64,000 nucleotides of DNA from JAUMBM01 sp964645715 (lineage in GTDB: Bacteria; Bacteroidota; Bacteroidia; Chitinophagales; Saprospiraceae). The notes below the pieces were generated by a model. It was not told where the DNA came from. It saw only the letters and a program-made list of their open reading frames with translations, and did not search any database. The stretch covers positions 81,655-145,654 of the forward strand of contig CAZYAO010000003.1 in the NCBI GenBank assembly GCA_964645715.1, in the 5' to 3' direction. This document shows, one piece after another, positions 26,774 through 35,748 of this stretch. Position numbers and translations under genes: made by a program. Every line of letters starts with the position of its first letter. The stretch's first letter is position 1.

Positions 26774-26968
26774 ATGCGTTTTTTCAAAAATACCTGGCTG
26801 CTGACCCTGGGGCTGGCGTGCTTGCTGTCGCTGCTGGCGGCAGGCTGCAGCCGCAAGAGCGGCTGCCCTGCCTATGAGTCTGTGCATACGCCCACCAATC
26901 GCAAGGGTGAGCTCACCAACAAGCGCGGCAAGAGTGCCGTTTTTCCCAAAAAAATGAACCGCCAATAA
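26774..26968 (+). CDS. Small predicted lipoprotein
   Basis: 64 residues with a signal peptide and lipobox LLAAGC (Cys25), then a basic, Gly/Ser/Lys-rich tail (RKSGCPAYESVHTPTNRKGE, KKMNRQ at the end). The ATG at 26774 gives the clean signal MRFFKNTWLLTL; the frame opens earlier at 26708. Short basic lipoproteins of this shape occur throughout Bacteroidota, with no known function. It is divergent from HU and 81 nt ahead of the GH3 gene. Confidence 0.7.
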   Translation: MRFFKNTWLLTLGLACLLSLLAAGCSRKSGCPAYESVHTPTNRKGELTNKRGKSAVFPKKMNRQ

Positions 26969-27017
26969 GGCGGCAGCCTGTCAGATTTTTTGCGGAGCAC
27001 GGTTGCTAATCTGTGGC

Positions 27018-27025
27018 TATCTTTG
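27018..27025 (+). promoter_or_regulatory. -7 box TATCTTTG before GH3 gene
   Basis: An exact TAnnTTTG match 25 nt before the ATG at 27050; it makes the in-frame TTG at 26990 unlikely as the start. Confidence 0.4.
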
Positions 27026-27049
27026 CGGCGCACCAATTCGTATAGTCAC

Positions 27050-28386
27050 ATGGGCGTCAAATCTGTGCTGGCGCGCCCCGTCGCGGGGCTTATCGCCAAC
27101 CAAATCACAAAATGGGCTGCTTTTCCGCACGCCGCGCAGGCGGCGGTCTTTCAGCAGCTGATGAAAAAAGGGAGCAGAACCGCCTTCGGCAAGGATCACG
27201 GGCTTGCGCCCGGCCTGCGCTATGAGGCTTTTCGGGAAAAAGTGCCCATCCGCGACTATGAGGGGCTGCGCCCGTATGTTGAGCGCATCAAGGCGGGGGA
27301 AAAAGATGTGCTCTGGCCGGGCAGGCCGCGCTATTTTGCCAAAACGAGCGGTACGACCTCGGGGGTAAAGTACATCCCGCTTACCACCGACAGCCTGCCC
27401 AATCATTTTGGTACTGCCCGCAACGCCTTGTTCAATTATTATGCGCGCAGCGGACAGGGAGGGTGGCTCGATGGCAAGCTGATCTTCTTGTCGGGCAGCC
27501 CCGAACTCGAGCGGGTGGGGGGGATTCCCACAGGTCGACTCTCAGGCATCGTCAACCATCTGGTGCCGGCCTGGTTGCGCACCAACCAGCTTCCTTCTTA
27601 TACGACCAATTGTATCGATGACTGGGAAACTAAGCTCGACAAAATTGTCGAAGAGACGCTTAAGGCTGATATGCGGCTGATCTCCGGTATTCCGCCCTGG
27701 GTGAAAATGTATTATGAGCGCTTGCTCGAGGCCAGCGGGAAGCGCAGCGTGCGCGAGGTTTTTCCCAATTACAGCGTTTTTGTGTACGGTGGGGTCAATT
27801 TTGAGCCTTATCGCGACAATCTCGAGGAACTCGTCGGCGCGCGTATCCCCAGTGTAGAGACCTACCCGGCTTCTGAAGGCTTTATCGCTTTTCAGGATCT
27901 GCCCGAAAGCCAGGGCCTGCTGCTCAATGTCAACAGCGGTATTTTCTTTGAATTTATCCCGGCTGATGAAATTTTTACCCCCCACCCACGACGCTTGCGG
28001 CTCGACCAGGTGAAAAAGGGGGAAAACTACGCCATTATTATCAACAATAATGCCGGTCTGTGGGGCTATGATATTGGCGATACGGTTGAGTTTGTCAGCT
28101 TACATCCCTACCGACTGCGGGTTACCGGCCGCACTAAGCATTTTATCTCTGCTTTCGGTGAGCATGTGATTGGCAAGGAGGTGGAAGCTGCCATGCTGGG
28201 CGTGGCCCGGGAGCATGGCCTGGGTATTGTAGAATTTACGGTTGCACCGCAGGTGAATCCCCCGGAGGGGGGGCTGCCCTATCACGAGTGGTGGGTAGAA
28301 TTTGAGACGCCTCCCCGCGACCCTGAGGCATTTGCCGGCGCTGTCGATGCGGCGCTGCAGGCACAGAATATATATTATAAGGATCT
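27050..28386 (+). CDS. GH3 family acyl-adenylating protein, 3' end lost in gap
   Basis: 445 residues are seen of about 500 expected. GH3 proteins (named after plant auxin-conjugating enzymes) are ANL-superfamily adenylating enzymes; bacterial members are common in Bacteroidota and their substrates are mostly unknown. Seen here are the ATP-binding AKTSGTTSGVKYIPLT, SGIPPWVKMYYERL, YPASEGFIAFQD and the hinge-like LRVTGRTKHFISAFGEHV. The frame reads on through the N run only by chance into antisense of prpE, so the true C-terminus (about 55 residues) is missing. The start is the ATG at 27050, after a TATCTTTG box. Confidence 0.9.
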
Positions 28387-28486
28387 NNNNNNNNNNNNNN
28401 NNNNNNNNNNNNNNNNNNNNNNNNNNNNNNNNNNNNNNNNNNNNNNNNNNNNNNNNNNNNNNNNNNNNNNNNNNNNNNNNNNNNNN
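28387..28486. other. Assembly gap (100 N) between GH3 and prpE 3' ends
   Basis: Exactly 100 N between convergent genes. It hides about 55 codons of GH3 and the intergenic region; the prpE stop codon is the first triplet after the gap. Confidence 0.95.
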
Positions 28487-30394
28487 CTACGCATCAAAGG
28501 CTTCACCAATTTTGCCTTCTTTCATGCGGTCTTCAATCTCGCTGAGGACTACCGGGTCTTCTATGGTCGATGGCATGCTGTATTCCTGCCCGTCGGCGAT
28601 GGCCCGCATGACGCGGCGCAGGATCTTGCCGCTGCGTGTCTTTGGTAGGCGGTTGACAATGGTGGCTCTCTTGAAGGAAGCAACCGCCCCCACTTTGTCG
28701 CGCACCATCTGTATCAACTCGCGCTCAATCTGTTCGTCCGAGATAGCAACGCCTTCTTTTAGTACCACGAAACCCACTGGGGCCTGCCCCTTAAGGCTGT
28801 CCTGTATACCGATGACAGCACACTCGGCCACGGCAGGGTGTTGAGCAACAACCTCCTCCATGTCGGCCGTCGAAAGCCGATGGCCGGCGACGTTGATGAC
28901 ATCGTCCATGCGGCCGGTGATATACACATAGCCTTCTTCGTCGCGATAGCCGCCGTCACCGGAAAAATAGTAGCCCGGATAAGGAGCGAGGTAGCCCGCC
29001 CGGAAACGGTCGTCGTTGTTCCACAGGGTTGGCAGGCAGGAGGGCGGCAGGGGCAGCTTAATACACACGGCGCCTTCCTGATTGGGCCCCATCGGCTGGT
29101 TGTGACCGTCGAGGATTTGTATGTCATAACCGCAGACAGGGCGGCCCGCAGCGCCCGGCTTTACAGGGATCATTCCGTAGAGTGGCATCTGCGCAATCAT
29201 GGGCCAGCCGCTCTCCGTCTGCCACCAGTTGTCGATCACATCGCGCTCGCCCAGCAACGATTTGGCCCATTCGTAAGTGGCTGCGTCGCAGCGCTCACCG
29301 GCCAAATAGAGCCGCCGGAAGCGGGAGAGGTCATAGGCCTGCAGCAGCAGGCCGTCAGGGTCTTCTTTTTTAATAGCCCGTATGGCTGTGGGGGCGGTAA
29401 AAAGGGTCTTTACGCCATGCTCGGCAATGACGCGCCAAAAGGCGCCAGGATCGGGTGTCTTCACAGGCTTGCCTTCGTAGAGGAGCGTCGTACAGCCGCT
29501 GATGAGCGGACCATAGACGATGTAGGAGTGTCCTACTACCCAGCCAACGTCGGAGGCTGCCCAGAAAACTTCACCTGGGTGGGTATCGTAAATGGCCTGC
29601 ATGCTGTAGCGAAGTGCAACGGCGTGCCCGCCGTTGTCCCGCACTATGCCTTTGGGCTTGCCCGTCGTGCCGGAAGTATACAGTATGTACAACGGATCTG
29701 TAGCATCAACGGGTACACAGTCGGCCAGGGGGGCATCGGCCAGCCACTCGGTCCAGTCAAGGTAGCTACCTCCTGCAAGCGAAGCTTCGATGCCAGGGCG
29801 CTGAAATACAACGCAGTGGTCAATCGGGTGCGTGGCCTGTGCCAGCGCGTCATCTATCAGCGGCTTGTAAGGAATGATGCGGTTGATTTCGATCCCGCCA
29901 CTGGCCGTAAGTAGTACCTTGGGCTGTGCATCATCAATGCGGATGGCCAGCTCCCTGGCGGCAAATCCGCCGAATACGACCGAATGTATAGCCCCGATGC
30001 GCGCGCAGGCCAGCATGGCAAACACGGCCTCAGGGATCATGGGCATGTAAATAATAACCCGGTCACCTTTTGTGACGCCCAGCTGCTGAAGCCCGCCGGC
30101 AACGCGGGCCACTTCGTCGCGCAACGCGCGGTAGGTGTAGCGCCGCTGGGTGGAAGTAACCGGTGAATCGTAAATCAGGGCCACTTGCTCTGCACGACCT
30201 TGTTCTACATGGTGGTCAAGCGCAAGGTAACAGGTGTTGAGACTGCCACCCTTGTACCAGCGATAAAAACCGTTGTCGTCCTGACTGAGAATAGAGTCGG
30301 GAAAGCGGTACCACGCTAAGGCTTCCGCCTGTTTTGCCCAAAATGTTTCGGGCAAGTCAATGCTCTCCCGATAAGCTTGCTGGTAGGTTGTCAT
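28487..30394 (-). CDS. prpE: Propionyl-CoA synthetase (PrpE-like acetyl/propionyl-CoA ligase)
   Basis: A 635-residue AMP-forming ligase: short-chain acid + ATP + CoA to acyl-CoA. YTSGTTGKPKGIVRDNGGH is the adenylate-forming motif in the version typical of propionyl-CoA synthetases, rather than Acs. DNWWQTESGWP, GYYFSGDGGYRDEEGY and INVAGHRLST follow, with the acetylatable/catalytic lysine in TRSGKILRR near the C-terminus. With the carboxylase subunit at 38141-39682 it suggests propionate use through methylmalonyl-CoA. The start is the ATG at 30394; the frame is open to 30475. Confidence 0.93.
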   Translation of the reverse strand: MTTYQQAYRESIDLPETFWAKQAEALAWYRFPDSILSQDDNGFYRWYKGGSLNTCYLALDHHVEQGRAEQVALIYDSPVTSTQRRYTYRALRDEVARVAGGLQQLGVTKGDRVIIYMPMIPEAVFAMLACARIGAIHSVVFGGFAARELAIRIDDAQPKVLLTASGGIEINRIIPYKPLIDDALAQATHPIDHCVVFQRPGIEASLAGGSYLDWTEWLADAPLADCVPVDATDPLYILYTSGTTGKPKGIVRDNGGHAVALRYSMQAIYDTHPGEVFWAASDVGWVVGHSYIVYGPLISGCTTLLYEGKPVKTPDPGAFWRVIAEHGVKTLFTAPTAIRAIKKEDPDGLLLQAYDLSRFRRLYLAGERCDAATYEWAKSLLGERDVIDNWWQTESGWPMIAQMPLYGMIPVKPGAAGRPVCGYDIQILDGHNQPMGPNQEGAVCIKLPLPPSCLPTLWNNDDRFRAGYLAPYPGYYFSGDGGYRDEEGYVYITGRMDDVINVAGHRLSTADMEEVVAQHPAVAECAVIGIQDSLKGQAPVGFVVLKEGVAISDEQIERELIQMVRDKVGAVASFKRATIVNRLPKTRSGKILRRVMRAIADGQEYSMPSTIEDPVVLSEIEDRMKEGKIGEAFDA

Positions 30395-30607
30395 GGCAAA
30401 AATATTAATGCATGAAAATATGAAAACATATATAATCTGTAGCAGACACGCAGCCTGCAGGTCTACGAATAGCAACCACTATTCCCCTCAGCAGGCGCTT
30501 GTTGGCGGCTTGCGCAGTACGGCATTACTGCTTTTTTTCAATATACAAATCTATATATATTGATAGATTTAATCAAATTTTTTGCCTTCAATTTGCCGGA
30601 TAGGTGA

Positions 30608-30615
30608 TAATTTTG
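30608..30615 (+). promoter_or_regulatory. -7 box TAATTTTG just upstream of uvrC
   Basis: TAATTTTG ends 7 nt before the uvrC ATG at 30623, with TTTG at 30581-30584 as a possible -33 (23-nt spacer). The mRNA would be leaderless or nearly so. Confidence 0.45.
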
Positions 30616-30622
30616 GGTTTGT

Positions 30623-32247
30623 ATGCGTACCGAAGATTTTCAGCAGTTGATTCCTGTCATTCCCCGCCTGCCGGGGGTCTACCGTTTCATCGATGAGCGG
30701 GGGGGGATTTTGTATGTAGGCAAGGCCAAAAACCTGCGCAACAGGTTGTCGAGCTACTTTGGCGAGCGCAAAGACCGACTCTATCGCACCCGTATTATGG
30801 TCAGTCATGCCTGCAGGATCGAGTTTACGGTGGTAGAGACAGAGACGGATGCGCTCCTGCTGGAGAATGCACTCATCAAGGAGCACCAGCCGCGCTACAA
30901 CATCATGCTGAAAGATGATAAAACCTACGCATATATCTGCATCAAACAGGAGCGCTTCCCCCGGGTATTCCTGACCCGCCGTCTCATCAAGGACGGCAGC
31001 CATTACTTTGGCCCCTATACCAGCAAACAACGGGCGACGCACATTCTCGAACTCATCAAGCATCTTTTTCCGCTTCGCAGCTGCTCTTTTGCGCTGACCG
31101 AAGACAATATTCGTGCGGGCAAGTTTAAGCTTTGCCTTGAGTATCATATAAAAAATTGCAACGGCCCTTGTGAAGCTATGGAGAGCCACGAGCTGTATAT
31201 GGCGCGCATTGAGCAGATACGCAACATACTCAAGGGTCACTACAGTGCTGTCGTGCAGCATTTTAAGGCAGAAATGCACCGCTTGGCAGAGGCGCTGAAA
31301 TTTGAGGAGGCGCAGCAACTCAAAGACAAGCTGCGTGCCTTCGAAGACTATCAGTCCAAGTCGACTATCGTAAGTGTGAGCATCCGGGATGTCGATGTTT
31401 TTTCAATCATCAATGAGGAGAAGGAGGCTTATGTCAACTATATCAAGGTAGTCGACGGGGCAATTATCAATACGCATACGCAGTGGATTGTCAAAAATAT
31501 AGACGAGGAAACGGAGGAGGATATACTGGCCTATGTGATCCCGGTACTGCGCGATCGGTTCAACAGCCAGGCGCCGGAGATATTGACATCAATCCCGCTT
31601 GCGCTGCCTTTGTCCGACGCCAAAGTGGTGGTGCCTAAAATAGGCGACAAGAAAAAGCTGTTGGAGCTCAGTGAAAAGAATGTGCGCTATTACCAGTTGC
31701 AGCGCAAAAAGTCGGAGGCTGAGCGTACGCCCCGACAAAAACCGGCAGAGCGGATTCTGCAACAATTGCAGCAGGACTTGGGCATGAGTGTGCTGCCCGT
31801 ACACCTCGAGTGTTTCGATAACTCCAATATCCAGGGCAGCCACCCGGTCAGTTCCTGCGTCGTTTTCAAGGACGGCAAACCCAGCAAAAAAGATTACCGC
31901 CACTATAATGTGAAGACGGTGGAAGGCCCCAATGATTTTGCTTCCATGCAGGAGGTCGTATACCGACGCTATCGCCGCCTGCTGGAGGAAGGTCAGCCGC
32001 TGCCGCAGCTGGTCATTATCGACGGGGGAAAAGGGCAGTTGGGCGCTGCTATGGAGAGCCTGCGTAGTCTGGGTATTGCAGATCAGCTGACCGTCATTGG
32101 CATTGCCAAACGGCTCGAAGAAATCTACTTCCCCGGAGACAGCCTGCCGCTGCACATCAATAAAAAGTCTGAAAGTCTCAAGCTAATCCAGCAGGCCCGC
32201 AACGAGGCACATCGCTTTGCCATCACTTTCCACCGGCAGAAGCGCTC
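30623..32247 (+). CDS. uvrC: Excinuclease ABC subunit C, 3' end lost in gap
   Basis: 541 residues are seen of about 600. UvrC makes both incisions in nucleotide excision repair. The N-terminal GIY-YIG nuclease is intact (LPGVYRFIDERGG, ILYVGKAKNLRNRL), followed by the UVR motif (ALKFEEAQQLKDKL, about 225) and the RNase H-like domain with ECFDNSNIQGSHPVSS and VIIDGGKGQLGAA. The C-terminal helix-hairpin-helix region falls in the gap after TFHRQKR. The open frame across the N run into the next protein is a coincidence of gap length, not a fusion. Confidence 0.96.
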
Positions 32248-32347
32248 NNNNNNNNNNNNNNNNNNNNNNNNNNNNNNNNNNNNNNNNNNNNNNNNNNNNN
32301 NNNNNNNNNNNNNNNNNNNNNNNNNNNNNNNNNNNNNNNNNNNNNNN
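32248..32347. other. Assembly gap (100 N) between uvrC and SDR gene
   Basis: Exactly 100 N. Missing are about 60 residues of UvrC and about 25 residues of the next protein including its NAD-binding motif, so at least about 250 bp is absent. Confidence 0.95.
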
Positions 32348-33757
32348 GCACAGGGGCATGAAGTGATTTGTTGTGTGCGCGACCGCCAGCGTTTTCCCAC
32401 GGAAGGGATCTATGGTCATCCGGCCATTGGCTTATTTGAAGTCGACTTTCTAGAGGAGGTGCCGCCGGCAGCTTCGCTGGCCGATATTGACGTTGCCTAC
32501 TACCTGATTCATTCGATGAGCGACAGTACGGGTGATTTTGGCGAGATGGAAGCCAGAGCTGCCACCAATTTTGCTACGCTCATGCGCAGTACAGCTGTCA
32601 GGCAGGTGATCTACCTGGGGGGCATCAGCAATGAACAACAACTCTCACGCCACCTGGCTTCCCGCAAAAATGTGTCGACCATACTTCACGCTTCCGGCTT
32701 GACGGTCACTACACTTCAGGCAGGTATCATCGTGGGTTCCGGCAGCTCGTCTTTCGAGATCATGCGGGATCTGGTAGAAAAGTTGCCCATCATGGTAACT
32801 CCCCGCTGGCTCAATACGCGCTGCCAGCCCATTGCTATCCGCAATGTATTGGAATACCTGACGGGTGTGCTGCTGCGCGAAGATACCTACAACCAGACCT
32901 TTGATATTGGCGGCCCGGATATTATGACTTACAAGGAGATGCTGCTGGCTTTTGCCGCTGTCAGGGGATTGCGGCGCACCATCGTGACGGTCCCTGTGAT
33001 GACGCCTCGGCTGTCGTCCTATTGGCTGTACTTCGTAACGTCTACTTCGTACAAGCTGGCGGTCAATCTGGTCAACAGTATGCGGGTGGAGGTGGTGGCC
33101 AGTGACAACCGACTCGAGCAAATGCTCGGTATCCGCCCCATGCGCTATCGGGAAGCCGTGGAGTTGGCCTTTCAGAAGATTGAGCAAAATGACGTGGTCT
33201 CCAGCTGGAAAGATGCACTCGCATCGAGTTATGTGGATAATTCGCTGCTCGATCACATCAACATACCCACCAATGGCTGCTTCATCGACCGGCGCGAGCG
33301 CCTAATCGAGGGCGACGTCAACCAGGTGCTGGACAATATCTGGGCCATCGGCGGGGACCGGGGCTGGTACTATGGCAATTTTTTGTGGCAGATCCGCGGA
33401 TTCATGGACAAGTTTTTCGGTGGGGTGGGTTTGCGACGTGGCCGCACCAATGCTACCAATATTTACACAGGCGACACCCTCGATTTCTGGCGGGTATTGG
33501 CTGCCGATAAGCAAAAGCGCCGGTTGCTGCTGTATGCAGAAATGATTCTGCCGGGAGAGGCCTGGCTGGAGTTCAGGATTGTCCGCCGCAACGGTCGCCA
33601 CTACCTGCGGCAGACCGCTACCTACCGGCCTACAGGGGTGCTGGGGCGACTTTACTGGTACTCCGTACTGCCGTTTCATTTTTTCATCTTTAGCGGTATG
33701 CTCAACAATATCATCCGCTACCGCCCTGCCGGACAGGTTGAAGTGCAGCGGGGCTGA
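32348..33757 (+). CDS. SDR-family epimerase-like protein with DUF2867 C-terminal domain, 5' end lost in gap
   Basis: 469 residues are seen. The first 290 are an atypical short-chain dehydrogenase (QGHEVICCVRD, DVAYYLIHSMSD, VIYLGGISNE, FDIGGPDIMTYKEML); the N-terminal GxxGxxG loop is in the gap. The last about 150 residues match the DUF2867 lipocalin-like domain usually fused to it (GDRGWYYGNFLWQIRGFMDK, RLLLYAEMILPGEAWLEF, YWYSVLPFHFFIFSGML). It is predicted to be membrane-associated, and the substrate is unknown. It probably follows uvrC directly. Confidence 0.88.
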   Translation, partial: AQGHEVICCVRDRQRFPTEGIYGHPAIGLFEVDFLEEVPPAASLADIDVAYYLIHSMSDSTGDFGEMEARAATNFATLMRSTAVRQVIYLGGISNEQQLSRHLASRKNVSTILHASGLTVTTLQAGIIVGSGSSSFEIMRDLVEKLPIMVTPRWLNTRCQPIAIRNVLEYLTGVLLREDTYNQTFDIGGPDIMTYKEMLLAFAAVRGLRRTIVTVPVMTPRLSSYWLYFVTSTSYKLAVNLVNSMRVEVVASDNRLEQMLGIRPMRYREAVELAFQKIEQNDVVSSWKDALASSYVDNSLLDHINIPTNGCFIDRRERLIEGDVNQVLDNIWAIGGDRGWYYGNFLWQIRGFMDKFFGGVGLRRGRTNATNIYTGDTLDFWRVLAADKQKRRLLLYAEMILPGEAWLEFRIVRRNGRHYLRQTATYRPTGVLGRLYWYSVLPFHFFIFSGMLNNIIRYRPAGQVEVQRG

Positions 33758-33964
33758 GCCCGACACAGGACGGGCAATCAGCGCTCGCATCCATACTGAT
33801 GTTTTTGTATATAATATGTCGTTTTGCTTAGGAGTAAAATTTTTATTTTGAATATTTTGTTTGTTGTAAAATAAATGCTTATTATTGCGTTCATGAGCAG
33901 CCTGTTGTATGTGGGTAGACCCAGCAGGTGCTGCCGTCCTTACGTCATCAAACAACGATTCGAT

Positions 33965-34324
33965 ATGAACGCATTGCTATCTTTAGGCAAGTACCTCTAT
34001 GCCATTCCTTTTGCCATTTTTGGCATTTTCCACTTTATGAACGCAGAGGGTATGGCGGGCATGGTGCCCATCCCGGGGGGTGTCATCTGGGTCTACGTCA
34101 CAGGCGTTGCGCTGCTGGCAGCAGTCGTCAGTATGCTGACTGGCAAAAAAGATAAGCTGGCAACGATGCTTTTGGGCGTCTTAATGCTTATTTTTGCGCT
34201 CGCCATCCATCTTCCCGCTGTCATTGGCGGGGACCAGATGTCCATGGCTTCGCTGTTGAAAGACCTGAGTCTGGCAGGAGCAGCCTGGATGTACGCACAG
34301 CACCAGGCTGTGGATGCTTCCTAA
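33965..34324 (+). CDS. DoxX-like small integral membrane protein
   Basis: 119 residues with about four hydrophobic segments (about 10-25, 40-58, 66-85, 97-112). GKYLYAIPFAIFGIFHFMNA is typical of the DoxX/DoxD-like family of inner-membrane proteins of uncertain function. The ATG at 33965 is chosen because it begins directly before the first membrane segment; the frame is open from 33875. Confidence 0.75.
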   Translation: MNALLSLGKYLYAIPFAIFGIFHFMNAEGMAGMVPIPGGVIWVYVTGVALLAAVVSMLTGKKDKLATMLLGVLMLIFALAIHLPAVIGGDQMSMASLLKDLSLAGAAWMYAQHQAVDAS

Positions 34325-34542
34325 TATATTAGGTGTATTCCGCTGCCAAAATGTCGTTTACATAAGGCTGTTGTAATGCTGTCGGGCCGCTGAAAGCGTC
34401 CCGGAAATACAACACACGAAAGAGCATCTGCTTGGTTTTTGGAAAAAATCAGGCAGGTGCTCTTTTAGTAACCCAATGCGTCCGGGCGGTTAAAGTTGCC
34501 CGGGCGCGTTGGCTAAGAGGGGCTAGAATGAGAATACCAGCT

Positions 34543-35748
34543 ATGAAGAAGAAGCTTACAAGCCTGCTGCTCTGCCTATTGCTGGCAGGGGGTATATTGG
34601 CACAGTCGGAAAGCGATGAGCGGGCGCTGATTGATGTATCCAATGGCATGTCCATTGTTCGCGACAGCCAGTTTTTGCTCAATATGCGGTTCAGGATGCA
34701 GAACCGCATAGGTTTTCGGACCAACAGTTTCGAGGATTTGTCTGTTGAGGAGATTGAAGCGAGGATTCGCCGCCTGCGGCTGCGGTTTGATGGCTATGTG
34801 GGCAGCCCGCGGCTTCAGTATTACATTCAGCTGTCGTTTTCTCGTGCCGATCAGGATCTGGAAGATATAGGAGACGAACCCAAAATCATCCGGGATGCCA
34901 TCGTGTACTATGTCCTGTCCGATCGTTTCTATGTAGGCCTCGGGCAGTCAAAGCTGCCTGGCAACCGGCAGCGGGTGGTATCTTCCGGCAACTTGCAGTT
35001 TGCCGAGCGTTCCATTGCCAACCGGGCATTCACCATTGATCGTGATTTTGGTATTTTTGGCTACTATACCCTGCTGGCTGGCGATCGACCGCTGCTGCTG
35101 AAGGCGGCTATCAGTACTGGTGAGGGACGCAACATAACCCGTACCAATACAGGGCTGGCATACACGGCGCGCCTGGAGTGGCTTCCCTTGGGGGAATTTA
35201 TGGGTGGCGGCGATTATTCAGAGGGGGATCTCGCTTATGAGCGAAAACCAAGATTGTCGCTGGCGGCAGGTTTTTGTGATAATCGAAGAACTTCCCAGAC
35301 AGGAGGGCAGCTCGGCGACCAGCTGGCAGCTGGCGGGGCAGTCGATATATTTACGTGGATAGCCGACGCACACCTCAAATGGGCCGGGCGGGCGCTGTTC
35401 GTTGAATATATGGATCGGTCTGCCAACCAGACCTTTGTGGCCAATGCAGCCGGAGGGGTATCCTATGTCGGTCAGGGGCAGGCGCTCAACCTGCAATTGA
35501 GTCAACTGCTGAGTTCACCTGCCCGCGACGCCCGCCAACTGTGGGAGGCTGTTTTTCGGTATGGCCGTGTGTGGCCTCGCTACGCGACAGAGCAGGCAGC
35601 CCTGCAGGAGGTGCTGCTGGGGGTCAACCGCTATCTCAACAAGCACCGTATCAAGCTGCAGGGGCATGTGGGCTACAACAGCCTTCGCCTGCCCGGGCGC
35701 GACAATCGCTGGCTGAGCGCTATTTTTCAGGTAGAGTTTGGGATATAG
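34543..35748 (+). CDS. Porin, phosphate-selective porin O/P-like
   Basis: A 401-residue outer-membrane beta-barrel with a signal peptide (MKKKLTSLLLCLLLAGGILA, cleaved about residue 20). RIRRLRLRFDGYVGSPRLQYY-type strands, the DAIVYYVLSDRFYVGLGQSK segment and alternating hydrophobic strands to the end (FQVEFGI) fit the OprO/OprP-like family in Bacteroidota. The solute is unknown. The 3' end overlaps the convergent deacetylase gene by 29 bp. The start is the ATG at 34543; 34528 and 34432 are in-frame alternatives without a better signal. Confidence 0.85.
   Translation: MKKKLTSLLLCLLLAGGILAQSESDERALIDVSNGMSIVRDSQFLLNMRFRMQNRIGFRTNSFEDLSVEEIEARIRRLRLRFDGYVGSPRLQYYIQLSFSRADQDLEDIGDEPKIIRDAIVYYVLSDRFYVGLGQSKLPGNRQRVVSSGNLQFAERSIANRAFTIDRDFGIFGYYTLLAGDRPLLLKAAISTGEGRNITRTNTGLAYTARLEWLPLGEFMGGGDYSEGDLAYERKPRLSLAAGFCDNRRTSQTGGQLGDQLAAGGAVDIFTWIADAHLKWAGRALFVEYMDRSANQTFVANAAGGVSYVGQGQALNLQLSQLLSSPARDARQLWEAVFRYGRVWPRYATEQAALQEVLLGVNRYLNKHRIKLQGHVGYNSLRLPGRDNRWLSAIFQVEFGI

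Noticed and set aside
26990..28648. GH3 protein extended past the gap
   Set aside because: After the N run the frame is antisense to prpE and has no similarity to GH3.
30397..30404. -7 box TATTTTTG for prpE
   Set aside because: It abuts the ATG so closely that transcription would start at or within the first codons, and no -33 was found; AT-rich context makes a chance match likely.
30623..33757. A 1044-residue UvrC-SDR fusion
   Set aside because: The frame is continuous only across 100 N. UvrC lacks its C-terminus and the SDR lacks its N-terminal NAD motif; they are two genes.
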